The notes: a model not told the origin generated them from the letters alone. DNA of 64,000 nt from Eumeta japonica (GCA_005406025.1 BGZK01000213.1:248001-312000), one strand, 5' to 3'; numbered from the stretch's first letter, positions 12,401-26,554 are shown. Numbers and translations: made by a program.

Positions 12401-13799
12401 AATCCGTCTATAATATTGAGATATCGTCGTTGTCACTTATGATTAGAATATCTGCAATTTTTTCGCAACGACATATTCATTATGTGTTTTCTATGGAAAA
12501 CTGTTCGTGCATATGAAATATTAAAGTCCAAATGCTGTACTACATTGTAGTTAGTACTGTGCAAATCGAAAAAAATATAACAACGATAAAACGCTATTTT
12601 TAAATGATGTAAACTAAAGAGAAGTTATCATAAACGAAATTTAATCAAACATCGATGTAATGGGGATTTACAATGCAAGATCAAGCGGGCGGAGTCGTGA
12701 AAATGATATAGCGTCAAATAATATCTCCAACGGTACCTATGTCACTCTACCTATGGAACTCTAAAATGTTCTGAAATACGCGTAAAGCGTTACCTCCAAT
12801 TCGCAAAGAATTCTGCGGAGTTTCATTATCTAACGTTAAAATTAACTGTGGCAATCATGGTCTGTGGTATAAATTGGTTATGTCACGTCCGCCTTTATTA
12901 ACGAATAGTTCGCCACCTTTCTGGGATCTTTTAGGGTTCAATCGTTGAACTTTTAATAAATTTAGTAATTCCCACATATAGTACATCGTATTAAGGTTAG
13001 ATTTATAGGTCAAATTAATCAAATACATATGACATGTGACTACACAGCTAGTATTATATTATTGGTAGCGAATATATTGTAATAACCAAGCTAGGCGTAC
13101 TAGGTGGCATGTGAGACATCCGGCTCGGAGGCTGGATGCTTCAATCATCGCTCAATTCAATCGCTAAATCCCGCGAACGTGAGTCCTACTAGCATGCGAT
13201 ATATTAATATAAATTTAGGTCTAGAAGCCAAGCTGGCGAAAACACGAGAGTAGAAAGTTGACGATCGCTGTTAAGGAAAAGAATTGAACAGGGCCCCTGC
13301 CCATATGCAGTGGTTTCATTAGTAATAAAAAGTTGAGTCTGAAATGTTTAATGTGTTAGAATGAGTGTAGATAAAGTTGGTATACTGTTCTGTTTATTGA
13401 AGAACTGATCAAATAAATATAGTAGTCTTCCTGCCGTTTTTATATCAAGATCCCGGATGGCCAGGAGGGTACCACCCGAGCTACAATATCATTATTCTAT
13501 GACAAGTGCAGATTACTATTTCCATCCCAGCGCATAAATTTAATGTTAAATTTGTAAATAAAGTTGTTAATTAAATTTAATTTCATTCGCATTATCTACA
13601 ATACTAATGCTTGGAACTGAAATGTTATTGTATTGTTTTTATCCATTTATTGCATTACTCAAAATAAAAAAAAAAATTAAAACGCTGTAATTTCTAAACT
13701 AGTTGACCGGTCTGGCTCAAGTTTGAACTCGACCTTTGTAATCGAACATGCATGTTGAGTTTTATTAAGATCTCGTACTGACAAGCCCCGAGTTATATC

Positions 13800-13848
<49 letters not shown>

Positions 13849-14699
13849 AATACATACATATAGAAACTTTTAGAACCATATGTATTTCCTGACTTGGCTC
13901 GTCGAGTTAAGTAGGAAAACAGCAAAATATTTCAAAAGTTGCGTCATGAGTACAAATACAATAATTAGATTTTTATGGAATCTACTAAAAAGTTGGTAAG
14001 GTTATGTAGTTAACCTCTACCTCATTGAAGGTTTTTCGTCCAAGCGAATTCAAATCGGCCGACTTTTTCAGAGGATAGCGGTTACGTATTGTCTTCGTAT
14101 TTCTTGTTGATCTTCCGTCTGTAACTTTTTTTACTATGCGCCATGTTCATAATACCTGGGCAACCGAGCTACGTTCGGCGTATTCTGAATTTGCAGTGGA
14201 TAAATGATAATTCCCACAGGGAATATCCCACAGGGAAAATTACTTGGGTTCATTTCCCACAATTAATATTTAAATACATAATATAACACATTATGTCGTG
14301 TAGTGCCATTTGTTGTTGACAACTAATAACATACCAACAATATAATTACTTAAAAAATTCTTCTAAATAATGGTTAATTAAACAATGTTTATTTTTTTAT
14401 TCTTTTTTTTTTTGTCTTTTTCTAGGGAAAGCATAAATATAGATAAACACGGAAAACAATATGTACTTTATCAAATCAAAAATTTACATTAAACTCATTA
14501 GGGCCGTTTAGGCAACACTTTCGTAACCAAAGTTTGTAATTGATCGATATTTGTCTACGACACTGAATATTATCTGCTGACAATAACAGAATTTATGGTC
14601 TAATTCCAAACAAAGAACAAAGTAAAAAAATCACGGAAACAAAACCTGATAGACATTAAAAGACTTTCAAGCTTATATTAAAATTTTGTAATCACATTC
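12401..14699. other. Intergenic, no gene seen
   Basis: AT-rich. Apart from the TA microsatellite listed separately, no exon or named repeat was seen. Confidence 0.4.
13803..13844. repeat. (TA)21 microsatellite
   Basis: Twenty-one uninterrupted TA dinucleotides, followed by an imperfect CATA/CATACATA run. Confidence 0.95.
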
Positions 14700-15125
14700 A
14701 TAACCTTACGCCTACTTCCCATAAGAGCACACAGAAGCCACAGTCATCCACTTAGTATGATTATTAAATAAGTCTTTTCTTCATTGGGCATTCATCAATC
14801 GTTTCGTGCAAACTTGTCGAATACATGTGCTCGAATGCGGCCCTTCTCTTAATACGCCACCCATTTGGTTTGTATGAGCTTTCCTAGAAGGCCCTTTGCC
14901 GGCTTTTTTATATCATACATTCGTATATAAATTTGTTTCCCCACTCTACTTTCATTCATGTATTCCAAATGGCCAAACCATCACAAAATTACCTTTTCTA
15001 CTCTAGCCACTACTTCTTCTTTGAAGCCGCATCGATTTCTGCCATCACTGTTTCTATATGTATCTTTCAAAAACACTCCACACATTTTCAACTACACTGA
15101 AATAGCATCCCCTGTACTGATCCTT
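14700..15125 (-). mobile_element. Non-LTR retrotransposon 3' end, copy 1 (RTE-like)
   Basis: Aligns by eye with 27545-27990 and 46320-46660: same order of CGCCTA-TTCCCA, CATCAATCGTTTCGTGCAA, a TTCCAAATGGCCAAACCA block and the ACACTCCACACAT block. On the - strand it corresponds to the C-terminus of an RT protein (MLRWFGHLE-type stretch). It is shorter and more decayed than the 27-kb copy. Confidence 0.65.
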
Positions 15126-16054
15126 TTTTTATAAAGTCACTATCCGCGTCTGTTTGTCTGTCTGTTGTATGCGCTTAGCTCTGCTAAAACACACAACAGC
15201 TTTTGATATGATTTATCATTATAATTTACATAATTTCTTACGGAAGGTTTACATCTAGGTACAATAGATTCATATTTTATTTGCAGAAACCCAAAAAAAA
15301 ACGATGTTTTGCAATAAAGCCGTAAAAAAGTGTATTTTCGAGCGCTTACATTGCTATCGTTAGCTAAATCTTGGGAAATAAGTTAATACATTGCACTACC
15401 GAATTGTATTGCCTTAAAAAGGCCTCATCCAATCACATGTTAGTTACGTCGGGCATTTAGTGTAGATTATGATCACTGTTGAGAACGGCAGCGGATAAGT
15501 GGTTAACAGAGTTCAATTCTGACCATGGATGTATTCACCATTGAGTCACTAACTTAAGTCAGTTTAAAAACCACACACTCAGTGTCTCCGTAAGTTGAAT
15601 CGCCCGGTTACAGATGTTATTATTGCATTTATGAGAACAGCCAACTCCTGCCCCCGGACCGCCCCCGCCCCGGCCGCCGTGGAAAGCACAACGCCTGAGC
15701 CCTTTAATCTAAAATAAAAAAAATTGTGGAAAGGTATAATACCTCAACAGTTAGTGATTAAAACCTGATATGGCAGAATTGCCCTTTGCAGAATTTATGT
15801 ATAAGCATGGACGTCTGTGCGTTGGTTTCTTATGAGTTCGTTCATCGTTCATGCGATTCAATTGAAATTGTGATAATACATTGTACGCACGGAAGAAAAG
15901 GTTTCTGAAAAAAAAATTTAACGTTCATTTCAGACTTCTTCTGAGTTTTTGTACTATTGAATTGAACTACTGAATCGATTTCAAAAATTGTTCCAATAAA
16001 AGAAAGCTACACTATTCCTGAGTAAAATAGACTAGGAACGTTTTCCCCGCCTTA
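15126..16054. other. Repeat-derived intergenic sequence
   Basis: About 15490-15720 looks like a degenerate tRNA-headed SINE (GCGGATAAGTGGTTAACAGA then GTTCAATTCTGACC) ending in a C-rich tract at 15649-15681 and an A-rich tail. The rest is unassigned. Confidence 0.35.
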
Positions 16055-16305
16055 GCCAAATCGGCACCGTGTCCGGTAATGTAGGGTTTAAATTCAAAAC
16101 GGTACGGAGAGCGGAATTGGGGGCGGAATCGGTATCGAAATCGAGTGTGGAACGGGTATCACGAATAAAAGCGTGATGGGGGACAGTGCTAGGACCGAAA
16201 TCGAAGACGAAACTGCGATTAGGATTGACAGAAAAACGGATCTATATACCAGATGAAGAAATTCATCCTATATTCATGTAAGCGAAGCCACGAACAGAAC
16301 GTTAG
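16055..16305 (+). mobile_element. Helitron-like/LEP-type repeat
   Basis: Runs from CGCCTTAGCCAAATCGGCAC through GGAATCGGTATCGAAATCGA-type irregular purine repeats to the tail GCGAAGCCACGAACAGAACG and TTAGTT. It is the same family as the copies at 5903, 26785 and others. Confidence 0.55.
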
Positions 16306-17944
16306 TTAAACAATACGTCATATAATTTCGAATACTACAAATCTTCATAATACTTCTTTAGTATTTTTAGCGGGTATTCTTAAAAATGTTTTCTTTTGTT
16401 CTCTGATTGCATTATTCCACTGCAGCATGCAGTGATGTTTGCCAATCGTGCTGATACAAATCTACTTTCTTTTATTTACTTTAAGTAATGATGGAGCTCT
16501 TTGTTCTTTACTAAATTGATTTAGATTTTTCGAAAATTAACCTATTTCAAGCAGTAGTTTTGAACCTTTAACCCAAACTGTATCTCAATTTCTTAAAATA
16601 TTCTAACAAACCTAATCTAATGGAAATTTTTGATGACATCCCTTATGAAAAGTCTTTACTATTTGTTAGATTGTTACGATTGCTAATTGATAATTTGATA
16701 AATAAGTGATTGTAAATTTTATTAAATTATCTTAAGAAGCTTACGTAATGAATTTTTTTTAACATTTTTGTAATTAATTATCAACTATATCTAATAAACC
16801 AGGATCATATCGCAAACGACTTTATCCGCGCAGCCTGCATCATTTAAAACAAATTCTGTATTATATCTCGCGATTTTAGCCAACAATGGCAAGTGAAATT
16901 AGCGGTCTATTTTTGCTGTCTGATTTGAACTGAAGGCAAATGATGGAAAAAATTAGAGTAAATACCTAATTACCCAACTTACTATTGGTGTCTAGGTTTC
17001 TCGAACTTTCCAAGTTTCTAATCCGAGATTTAAATAATACGATACTCATATAGATAAACTTCCAAAATAAAACTGTCTGCGTGAATTCATCTGATACTTT
17101 GACACAATGATATATACGTTAGTCGTTTCATTGCGGGGGATTGATTGTAAAAAATATTGTCGTTAAATAAAACTTAACACATGCGTTTTCGAAAACTCTA
17201 CTTAAAAATCATGCTGACTTGAAGATTGCGAAAACAAAATACAAGTTGTCCTATTATGGTTATAACAAGCAAATTCATGAATTGAAAAAGAGTAGGTTGT
17301 CCAGTTTGAAAAATTATCTGTGTTTGTGAACACATTTTTTATCACTGTATAGTGTTAAAAAATTGTATTGCCTATTAAAATTCAAATTTATTTTGGATTG
17401 TATTAATAATTATACATCGTGGATTAGGAGACTTTTTTTCGGATTGGACTATGATTGTATTATTAATATTTTTTTTAGTGATAGTTTAACCTTAAAATTT
17501 GGTTTCACTTGTAATGTCGGCAAGTTAAAGGTCAAAGAATCTAGAATCGTTATTCTATTGCAGTTGCATAAATATAAATGGAGAACTTACACTGATAATT
17601 TTATAGGCTGAATCTAGATAAATTTGAAATATAAAGTATCCATGAATACAAAAGCATTTAATGATTACTCTATGGTTGTATGTAGTTGGTAAGTTAGGTT
17701 TGCGTGCGAAATTATTTGACAAGCAATAATCCTCTGGAATAGTCCTCGCATTGGTAATGGGTGTATGAAATTCTCCTTGCGATTCCCAGATAATTATTGG
17801 AAAGTTTTAAGAAGGTTACAGGATTGTCAATGAGACAATGGAAGATCAAATATCTTCTATCTCAAGGTCAAACCTTAAAAATGTAGAAATTTCAGAGGAA
17901 TAATCTTAAAAAGGCTATTCGGTTATTAAGTAGTATCAGAGGTG
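16306..17944. other. Intergenic, no gene seen
   Basis: Very AT-rich. An 82-codon open frame at 17363-17611 is compositionally random and has no splice context. Confidence 0.4.
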
Positions 17945-19110
17945 CATGGGTCAATCTGAAAGTCCTTAGAAAATCAAACAAACTAGCAAAGCATTTTTTT
18001 ATAATTGTTGTTTTTCAAAATAGTGTGTTTTGACATCAATACATTGTTGCAGTCGATGGAACCACCGAGAAAAACACTTTTCCCACTAACATTTAAAGGT
18101 CGCTTCGAAAGCCACTTTAAATGCAGCCGCTGCTTCTTCGACGTCCGTAAACCACTTTTCTTGAAGTTTCTTATTTTTATTATAGAAAATTAATAAAAAT
18201 CGTATGATGCGAAATGCGGGCTTTAAGAGCGGTGAGACAATATTTTTATACCTAGCATCCGGCGTTGTCATGATGAAGGCTAAACCTACTCTGAGGTCGT
18301 TTTTCTCGAAATTTTTCCAAAACAAGAGGTAAACAATTGTTAGTATACCAGTCTGCAGTGAATGTTTTATTTATCTTCTAGTACAATTACTGCATAATGA
18401 TTTGTCATTCCGAAGAAAGAGGCAACTATCTTTTTTTCGACTCTTCACCTCATTTTAATTTAGTAGACAACTCCTCGAAAGGAAACACCCACTAAGCAGA
18501 CTGTCTTTTGGTTTCGGGATCCTAACAGTAAATCCAATTTGCGTCACCTGTAACTACTTCGTACACAGCGTTTTAGCCATAACCGGCGAATCGTTCGCGG
18601 CATTAATTAAAACGACGGAATTTTTGAGCTTCGATCAAATTACGAGCACCGAGCACAAAGCTTCCTAACCGGTAATGTTCATAAAGTATTTTGAACACTC
18701 AACTCATACCGATACCTGTCCGAAGATTGTTCAAATCTGTTAGTAAGTCACTCTGATGTCAGCCTTTATTATGAACCGCACAGCACTGACACTGTCTTTG
18801 GTCGTCGTCGAAGAAGGATGTCCCTCACGCACATCGTTAGTCCGATTAGTGTGTAACAAACGACGTTTGAACTCGTTAAACCAGTTATGAAAAGTGGCAA
18901 GGGATAGAGCTTCATCATGAAAGGCTAACCGAAGTCTGTTATAACTTTCTTGTTGGCTTAAATGGTAACTAAAGTCATAGAAAATAATTGCAAGAAAATT
19001 TTCTTGCGTTAAATTCTTGTTGGCGTTAGGCAAACAATTTTTTTAACCACCAATTTATAAAACTAATGACAGTTGAACGCAAATAATCAGGTTGGCAAAG
19101 AGTTCGATTT
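17945..19110 (-). pseudogene. Decayed mariner transposon, copy 1
   Basis: On the - strand 19033-18740 encodes a mariner transposase N-terminus: an NLTQENF start, the HTH core ESYNRLRLAFHDEALS and HNWFNEFKRR, then DVREGHPS and RVTY. Further down, fragments include WVFPFEEL, TADWYTNNCLPLVLEK and REKRPQSR, then LHHDNA near 18270 and QEKWFTDVEEAAAAF near 18120. Frameshifts and stops interrupt it. The first acidic motif reads TGDAN where TGDES is usual, and the YSPDLAP block is lost, so the D,D34D triad is destroyed. GGTTGGCAAAGAGTTC near 19090 looks like a mariner terminal repeat. Confidence 0.85.
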
Positions 19111-22095
19111 TCAAATTTTTTTTTTAATTTATAATCTATGGACCAGTTGCAAAAATTTTTAGTATCACCTACACACAAAAAGTCATGTACTACAATCGTA
19201 AATTCCAGTGCTTAGTGTAGCAACTAGAGCGCAGTCTTCTAAATAATGTTGGATTACTATACGCCATAATAATCATGGCGATGACGTCACGATTTGAAAA
19301 AGAAGAGACGAAATTTTTTGCGATTAATTTCTATTTAAATAGAAAAGCAATTATCTATTCTGTTGGTATAGGGTATTTTATCATTATAAACTGTCTGTCT
19401 GATAAAATATAAATATTTTAATAAAAACAATTGCTTAATAAAATGTCATGAAATTAAAATGGCGTCTATCTCGCTATCATGAACTTCATTTAAAGCAACA
19501 CCAAGTTAATTTGGACAATTTTCAACATGTCAAACGAATTTACCTGGATTGGTAGTCACAAAAAATAGTCGTCCTCATTTCAAAATGTGGCAATATAGAA
19601 CTAATGGCTAATAGTTTGGGCAGGAATAGTTCGATCGCATAGTGATAGACTCCTTTGATCTTCACCTTGCCCTCGATGCACACCCGGGCGCAGTTAAACT
19701 CGTAAAACACCTTGCCCCTTTTTAAACGAGACTAGATTCAACCCTAAACGACCGGTGTCGAAAATATGCTTTTGCGCTTAATAAATGAAACGTACGCGCG
19801 TATCAAATTATATTTATCTGAATTACAACTATGCATAACAATGACAATACAATTATTTGAGAGAAATACTTCAGCGAGTGCGACTTGAACGGGTCAAGGC
19901 ACTCGGGCCGGTGGCGCTGTCGCTATACACTTTCCCTTCTATTTGGGTTCGCGGCGCGTGTGTCAGCACTTTATTGGGAGTACACAAACTGGCGTTTAAA
20001 GCATTTATTACCATTTCTATTAATAGATTTCCATCACGCCTCTGCAATGCAATGACTTTCTACGATATTTTTGAATATGAGTTTCGAGAAACTTAGACTT
20101 CCACTGGTTAAGTACGGTCGGGGTTGAAGAACCGTTGCTATCAATACGGCAACTATTCAAGTAACAACAGCTTAACATGCTAACCGACAAACGCGACAAG
20201 TGCTTTAATTCGTCTCAATTTAAAAAAAACTCATTGGTCGATTTGTCCTTTGTCACTATTCAAATCTTGAACACAGCTCCCAAGGCAATGATCACACGAC
20301 CACCAACGCTTAATTTTGAAATTGAATCGAATTTCAGTTAATTTTAGTAGCTGACTTAGCGTAAATATTTGTTCAATGACGATTCTTGTTGATCTCTTTC
20401 AATCTCGATGTTGCTGTATTGACTTTTTGTCATATTCGTTGAATAGAAGCAAACTGCCATATTTAAAAATTGATAAAGCTACAATTTGTTTTCATATTTT
20501 CGTTATTAATATTGTTCTAATAAAATGGTTACTGTTTTTGTAGTTATGGTTTGATCTGTAACATAACGGATTAAAATTATTTTAGCCGTTATTCTCTTGT
20601 CAGTTCTTACTTGGTTTGGTGAGAAATTCACAGCATCTGGACATGCTTGTTCATCGAAACTATATAAACTTAGCAGCAGCTCAAAACCCTTAAAGTAAAC
20701 TAGTAATAAAAGCTGTGTAGTAAGTACCCTATTTCCGGATTAGAATTGGAACAACACACCAAGTTACCGAGAATGCAAATACGGCAGAGCACTTTACATG
20801 TGCTCTGTAACTATTGTGTTGTTTCTCGCGTAAGAAATATAATCGTATAAAAAGGTCGACCATGGACTCCGTTGTTGATAGGTATTGATTGTCTAGTAGT
20901 CGAAACCGAAAAATTACTTTAACTCGAATCGCTTATTCCTCGGTTGCTATTCTCCACCGACGTACTTTAACAAATGACGAGAGTTAGAGGAATCCGTCGA
21001 TCTATCGTATGCCCAATAGACAGTTGCAAAACGTTGAATTCTGACAAAAAACTATATTTTCAGAAGTCGAACTGAAAATAAAAACTAGCTAAATTTTTGG
21101 CTTCGCAAAGATGATTGCGAAAATTCGGAAAGTTTTCAGTCTATTTTTTAAATCAAATATTCATCAAAGCTTCACGTTTTGTGCTTCTAGTAAGTTGTTC
21201 TAGTTTTTCTCAGAAAAAAAGACTGCATTAAATGCTGCACACAAGATCAAAATCGGCTGATTCGTTTGAAGCTTATTACAGAAGAATATTCATTATTTAG
21301 TATAAATTTTACATTTTTATTTAATTATTTATTTATTTATTTCATAAGGTACACAAAACAGATAACAATCATTGCATTGTTAGCGGACATAAGAATTTCG
21401 TATTAGTGACAGGTTTATGATCCTAACTATATGCACACAGCGTGCTATGCAGACAGAGATTAAGTAAGTATTAAATAATTAAAACGTACGCAAAATATAA
21501 AGCAGTATAAATCAAAAATTATGATCGATACATGTTATTATTATATGATGTACTATTTATGTAAAAATTATAACCATAGTGACAATTTTCATACCAATGA
21601 TAATGAGCAGCGATACAAACAAAGTCAGAATGCTTTTGGGTTTAGCGTATACCGAGAACCACCTGTAGGGATCTTTTTAATGTATGCGGTTTAGCCTCAA
21701 AAACGTTCAGACCGTCGTGCTTAAATGCTAGATCATTATTTGTATTCAATTTGATCATTATAATTCTATGACATTTCATTTTATTAAATGTCACAGAATT
21801 ATAACTGTCAAATGCCTCAACGGAATCGAAATCGGTTGATTTGTTCTAAAAATGTCTTAAAAATTTTCAAAAAACATGTTTTATTTTAAATAATATTTTA
21901 ATTTTTGGGATTCTCTCATTTTTTTTTAATGACTACTATACAAATCGATTAACTAGGGTCGGGTTCATTAAATTCGAAACAATTTTTGTGTCTTTTCTCT
22001 TTTCCAGTCAAAATGAATTATGAAGCTTATTTCCGAAGGTTTCGATCGAAGACAACTAGAAGTTTATGGGTTTTGGTAATCACAACTCATTTTTT
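19111..22095. other. Intergenic, no gene seen
   Basis: Mostly AT-rich. A mildly GC-richer stretch at 19660-19960 has no supported frame. A hairpin at 21759-21804 is listed separately. Confidence 0.4.
21759..21804. repeat. Imperfect inverted repeat
   Basis: TATAATTCTATGACATTT and AATGTCACAGAATTATA are near-reverse complements flanking a CATTTTATT loop, with one mismatch. Confidence 0.7.
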
Positions 22096-22099
22096 TTAA

Positions 22100-22450
22100 T
22101 CTTTTCAACGGGAAGCAAGAAAAACGCGGCGTTCCGACCGCCCGCTCGTGGCCGACGCGACCCAGACGCAGGACGGGCGACCGACCGCCGCCGGTGCGCC
22201 CGCGCCTACTACTGAAACGGAACGATTTCATTCACGACAACGCCACAGTTATTTATTATTTTCCACGGATCGTCCGCCGCCGTTATTAGATAATCATCCG
22301 TCAAAGGAAGTAATACGAAGAAAAAGCCGGCCGCCAGCGTCAGCTTCGTCTTCTTTTCATTTGGCGGAGTCGTGGTCACGATTTCAGAACATTGTTTTGG
22401 ATGTTTCGTTACACCTCTCGGTCGCGTAATTGAAAAGGTTCACCAAACCG
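22100..22450. other. GC/CpG-rich patch with weak open frame
   Basis: This is one of the most GC-rich stretches outside the genes, with CpG-dense segments at 22120-22205 and 22265-22400. A + frame at 22148-22429 (93 codons) is rich in Pro, Ser and Arg but starts without ATG and matches no family I know. It may be a promoter or first exon of a gene with distant exons, or chance openness due to base composition. Confidence 0.3.
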
Positions 22451-23739
22451 CGTCACATTTCATAATGGCGACGATTTAGGAAAGAAAAAGATATTTTTTG
22501 ATTTTCCACACCTCTGACCTGAAAGTGAGATTTTATAACGACCCGGTATTATGGCGAAAAATTGCGCACTTGTAGCGTTCAGATTAAATATCTAAATTAT
22601 TGCACGTTACAGTGCTTCTAGAAAAAGTTAAAAATAATGATGATGAGAACGAATTGTTTTGGCGTGTGAATGTGGAAATGAATGTGAATGCAAAGTTAAA
22701 TAAATGATACAATAATAATAGATACACTAAAGAAATTATTCTATTGAACTTTCAAAAATGCTTCAAAGATTATAATTTTATTTCCGCATAAACACATTGC
22801 GGGTATAATAAAAATTGTCTACATCCATTTCGTCACTCAGGCTGTTGTAATATAAATTCTAGAAATTCGACTACGTAGTGTCAGATTTATTCTGTATCAG
22901 GGAATATTAAACGGTCTAGAAATTTATCTATAAAATAATACACAATAATTGCATAGGGTCGGTTAAATATTTATTTAAATTTAAATATATTACAATTTTA
23001 ATAAAATTGTTATTATAAACTGAAAAGACCGACTCAGCTGTGACCGAATTTTTTTTTCTCTTGACTAAAAAGGGTAACAATTTTGGTAATTGTTTAAAAA
23101 CTCATTAGAAAACTTTGGTATCATTGCAAATTTCTTCAATATTGCACGCCTCACAAGCGGAGCGTTGAGGTGGTGTTTGTATATCTATATTTATATACAA
23201 ATGAAGATTAGCCTTAAGCCATATGTGAAAAGTTGAGATCAGCGCATGCGCCATTACAAATATCTCACGAAATGGCGCGAAATTTGAATTTGATAATATT
23301 TTTTTGAAATTTCATTATCAAAAACTCTATTGAAATTTTTTATTTTAGAAGTTAATGACCGCGGTGAGGCGTGCACTTTTGGATTTTCCAAATTTCTTTA
23401 AGTATATAAGCAGAAATATAAAAGATTTTCAAAGCAGGCTTCGGAGATGGCCAATGTATTGCGAAATATATGGGCGTCAAAATGTCAAACGATTGCTTTG
23501 AACTGCATCACGCACTAAATTTTGTCATAATATGTACAGTGCATTTAATGAACTGTATATGTAGACACTATTCAATAAGCATTATAAAATATAATACCAG
23601 AAAATAACATAAGAATAATAATTTTCGCTCTTACGTAGAAATTTTTAGAACTAGCCACTTAGAAACTGCAAAAAAAATATTTAAATTTTTAAAATGGAAT
23701 TCTACGACAAACTTAATATATACATTGTATTCATCTGTC
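22451..23739. other. Intergenic, no gene seen
   Basis: AT-rich sequence in which I see no exon or named repeat. Confidence 0.4.
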
Positions 23740-24900
23740 ATTTATTGTTACAAATTGGGGGCAAAATGAAAACTGTTTGTTTAACGTCAATATGAATTTA
23801 ACGCGAGAAAATTTCCTTGTGATCATTTTCCATGACTTTTGTTCCCATTTAATCCAACAATAAAGTAGTGACAGACTTCGGTTGGCTTTTCATTATGAAG
23901 TTCCATTCCTTGCCACTATTTATAACTGGTTTAATGAGTTCAAACTTCGTTCCTTAAACACTATTCTGACTGACGATGTGCGTGAGGGACATCCTTCTAA
24001 GACGACGACCGAAGACAGCGTCAGTATTGTGCGGTTCGTGATAAAAACTGATATAAAAGTAACTTACCAGCAGATTAGGACAAGCTTAGGCATAGATATG
24101 GGTTGAGTATTTAAAATACTTTATGAACATTTAGCAGTCAGGAAGTTTTGTGCTCGGTGGATACCTCGTAATTTGACCGAACCCAAAATTCCGTCGTGTT
24201 AATTAGTACCGCGAAAAATTTGCGGGTAGTAACTCAAACGCTGTATACGACATAGTTACAGGTGACGAAAGCTGAATTTACTGTTACGATCCCGAAACTA
24301 AACAGTCTGCTCAGTGGGTGTTTCCTTTCGAGGAGTTGCCTACTAAATTAAAATGAGGCGAAGCGTCGGAAAAAAGATGGTTGCCTCTTTCTTCGGAATG
24401 ACAAATCATTATGCAACAAAAGTTCGGGAAAAACAACCTCGCAGTAGGATATCTTTTTAACTCAATGTTTTATTTTAATGGCGCCATCAGCTAGATCGCA
24501 AAATTTATCTCAGTATTTTATTTCATAATGTTCTTGTTCTCTTTCATAATGACAACGACTTATCACATACCGCCAACCAAATATCTAACTATTCGGGGAC
24601 ATTAACTATAGCAATACTGGCTCACGCGCCTTACAGCCCCGATCTCGCACCATGGAGTTTTCATTTATTTCCTAAAATAAAAGAAAAACTTCAAGGAAAG
24701 TGGTTTACGGACGCCGAGGAAGCACTGGTTGCATATGAAAAGATCATCGAAAGCGACGCCTAAGTGCGAGGGGCCAGTGTTTCTCTCAGTGGATCGATGT
24801 TTCTCTCATTAAATGCAGCGAAGTATTGATCTCAAAAGACACTATTTTGAAAAACAATAATTATAAAAATGGTTTTCAGATTGAACCACGTACTACACAC
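23740..24900 (+). pseudogene. Decayed mariner transposon, copy 2
   Basis: On the + strand 23790-24104 gives MNLTRENFLVI, the HTH region (RLAFHYEVPFLATIYNWFNE), DVREGHPS and TYQQIRTSLGID. It then breaks at a stop and continues in pieces: LYEHLAVRKFCARWIPRNL, NAVYDIVTGDES near 24255, YDPETKQSAQWVFPFEEL, KKMVASFFGM, KEKLQGKWFTDAEEAL near 24710. The segment before the second acidic motif carries extra unrelated sequence (about 24440-24530), and LHHDN is degraded to HNDN. APYSPDLAPW is present near 24640. Multiple stops make it non-functional. It is the same family as copy 1, in opposite orientation. Confidence 0.88.
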
Positions 24901-26549
24901 AGCTTTTTAACATTAATTACTAACTAATAAAAGCTAACTGATTTAAAAAAAAATCCAATCAACCCGTTTGGCCACAGGGAATATACTAGCTTTATTTAAT
25001 AGTAAACTTTTCTTTTCACCCTTTAAGACATTTTTTTTCATATATCACACAACTAAAGAGCAAAGTTATGAATGAAAATCTTGGTTAAATACCTAAAATA
25101 CCTATGCCCTTTCCATACTTTGACATCAATACACCGAATATACAGTCGTTTCAGTTTTTATTTGCTTATACAAAATTCTATATGTTAGTTTATGTATCCC
25201 TCATAGATTGAATTAATAATATTGGTTCAATGAGCTCAAAATGGATAAGTTCGGAAGGCTTACAAACGAAACGCATTTCCAATAGGTGGCGTTGGACAAT
25301 ATTACTATACATGGTAATATTATTATACAATATTACTATACAAATGGTAATTCATAGAAATTTCATACATCCAAAGTTGTTTATGACTGTTATTGTGCAC
25401 ATTTTATGTAGTTGTTACCAATTGAAGACTAAGACTACATAGAAAAGTTTATACAGTAGTAGTGGGCAAATATGAGAATCTCAATGGGATAACCGGTATA
25501 TTATTTCCGATTATGTTGAAACATGTATATGTTATATTAATAATTAAAATATGTTATGTTTATGTTATGTTTTTTTCCGGATTGATTAATACATGTACAG
25601 TTTCTTTTAAAGAATAATAATTTTAATTATAATTTATTGTAATCTGTATTGGAATGTGCATTTAATTATGATTCGTAGTGGAAGAACAGATTCGAGGGTC
25701 AGCGGTGGGTTGCATGCTGCATGTTACTGCATGTCGCAGACAAGCGTCCAATAATGAATTTACGCGAAATGACACCGTATACAATAGAATATGCATTGTG
25801 ATTTGTTTATCTCTATTGTATTACTTCTTTACGCTAAAGTTTATGAATATTATCTTCATGAACATATCTGTATTAGGTACTTAGTTTCATATGCGATTTC
25901 AAATTGTATTTTCAATACATTACGCTTTCAACAATCATTGCGTGTCACCTAAAAAACAATACTAAGATTATTGTTGGTCGATCCAATTCATCTATTACTG
26001 AGAGATAACTACAATATAACCAGTATACTATGTTCTCTAGATGTAACAAATAAAATGTATATTTTAAAATAAAAAAATAATTCTTCTAGAAGAATGTCTA
26101 ATCTTTTCAGCGATTTATTTCACGATGCTTGTTTTACCATTACAGTGTGAACGCGTTGATTTGCGTGCTGCGGTACTAATTACTTCATTTTAGGTATACG
26201 CTTCAATAGCTAGGTTTAATTTCCCCTGTTATAATACAAAGAGATTACATGATTATTGCTATTAAGAAGTTAACATTTTCCACTACAAGGAAAATAATAT
26301 TTCTCCGTAAATACGACAACTACAAGATTGATATTCAGAGAATGCTTTATTTAAGGTGTGATTTGTATTTTGAATGAAGAATAGAGAGTAATATACCTTC
26401 TTTTCTATAGAAGATTAATGCAAGAATACTTTTCAAAGAAGCAAAACTCAGTATATTTCCTACGTTTTATTCATCGAAATCATAATTTTAATACAGACAT
26501 ATGAATTTGTTTTTAGCATGATATTTTATTGTGTTCATATAAAAATTAA
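24901..26549. other. Intergenic, no gene seen
   Basis: AT-rich. Includes a small imperfect duplication of ACAATATTACTATACA at 25297-25342. No supported gene. Confidence 0.4.
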
Positions 26550-26554
26550 TGTTT

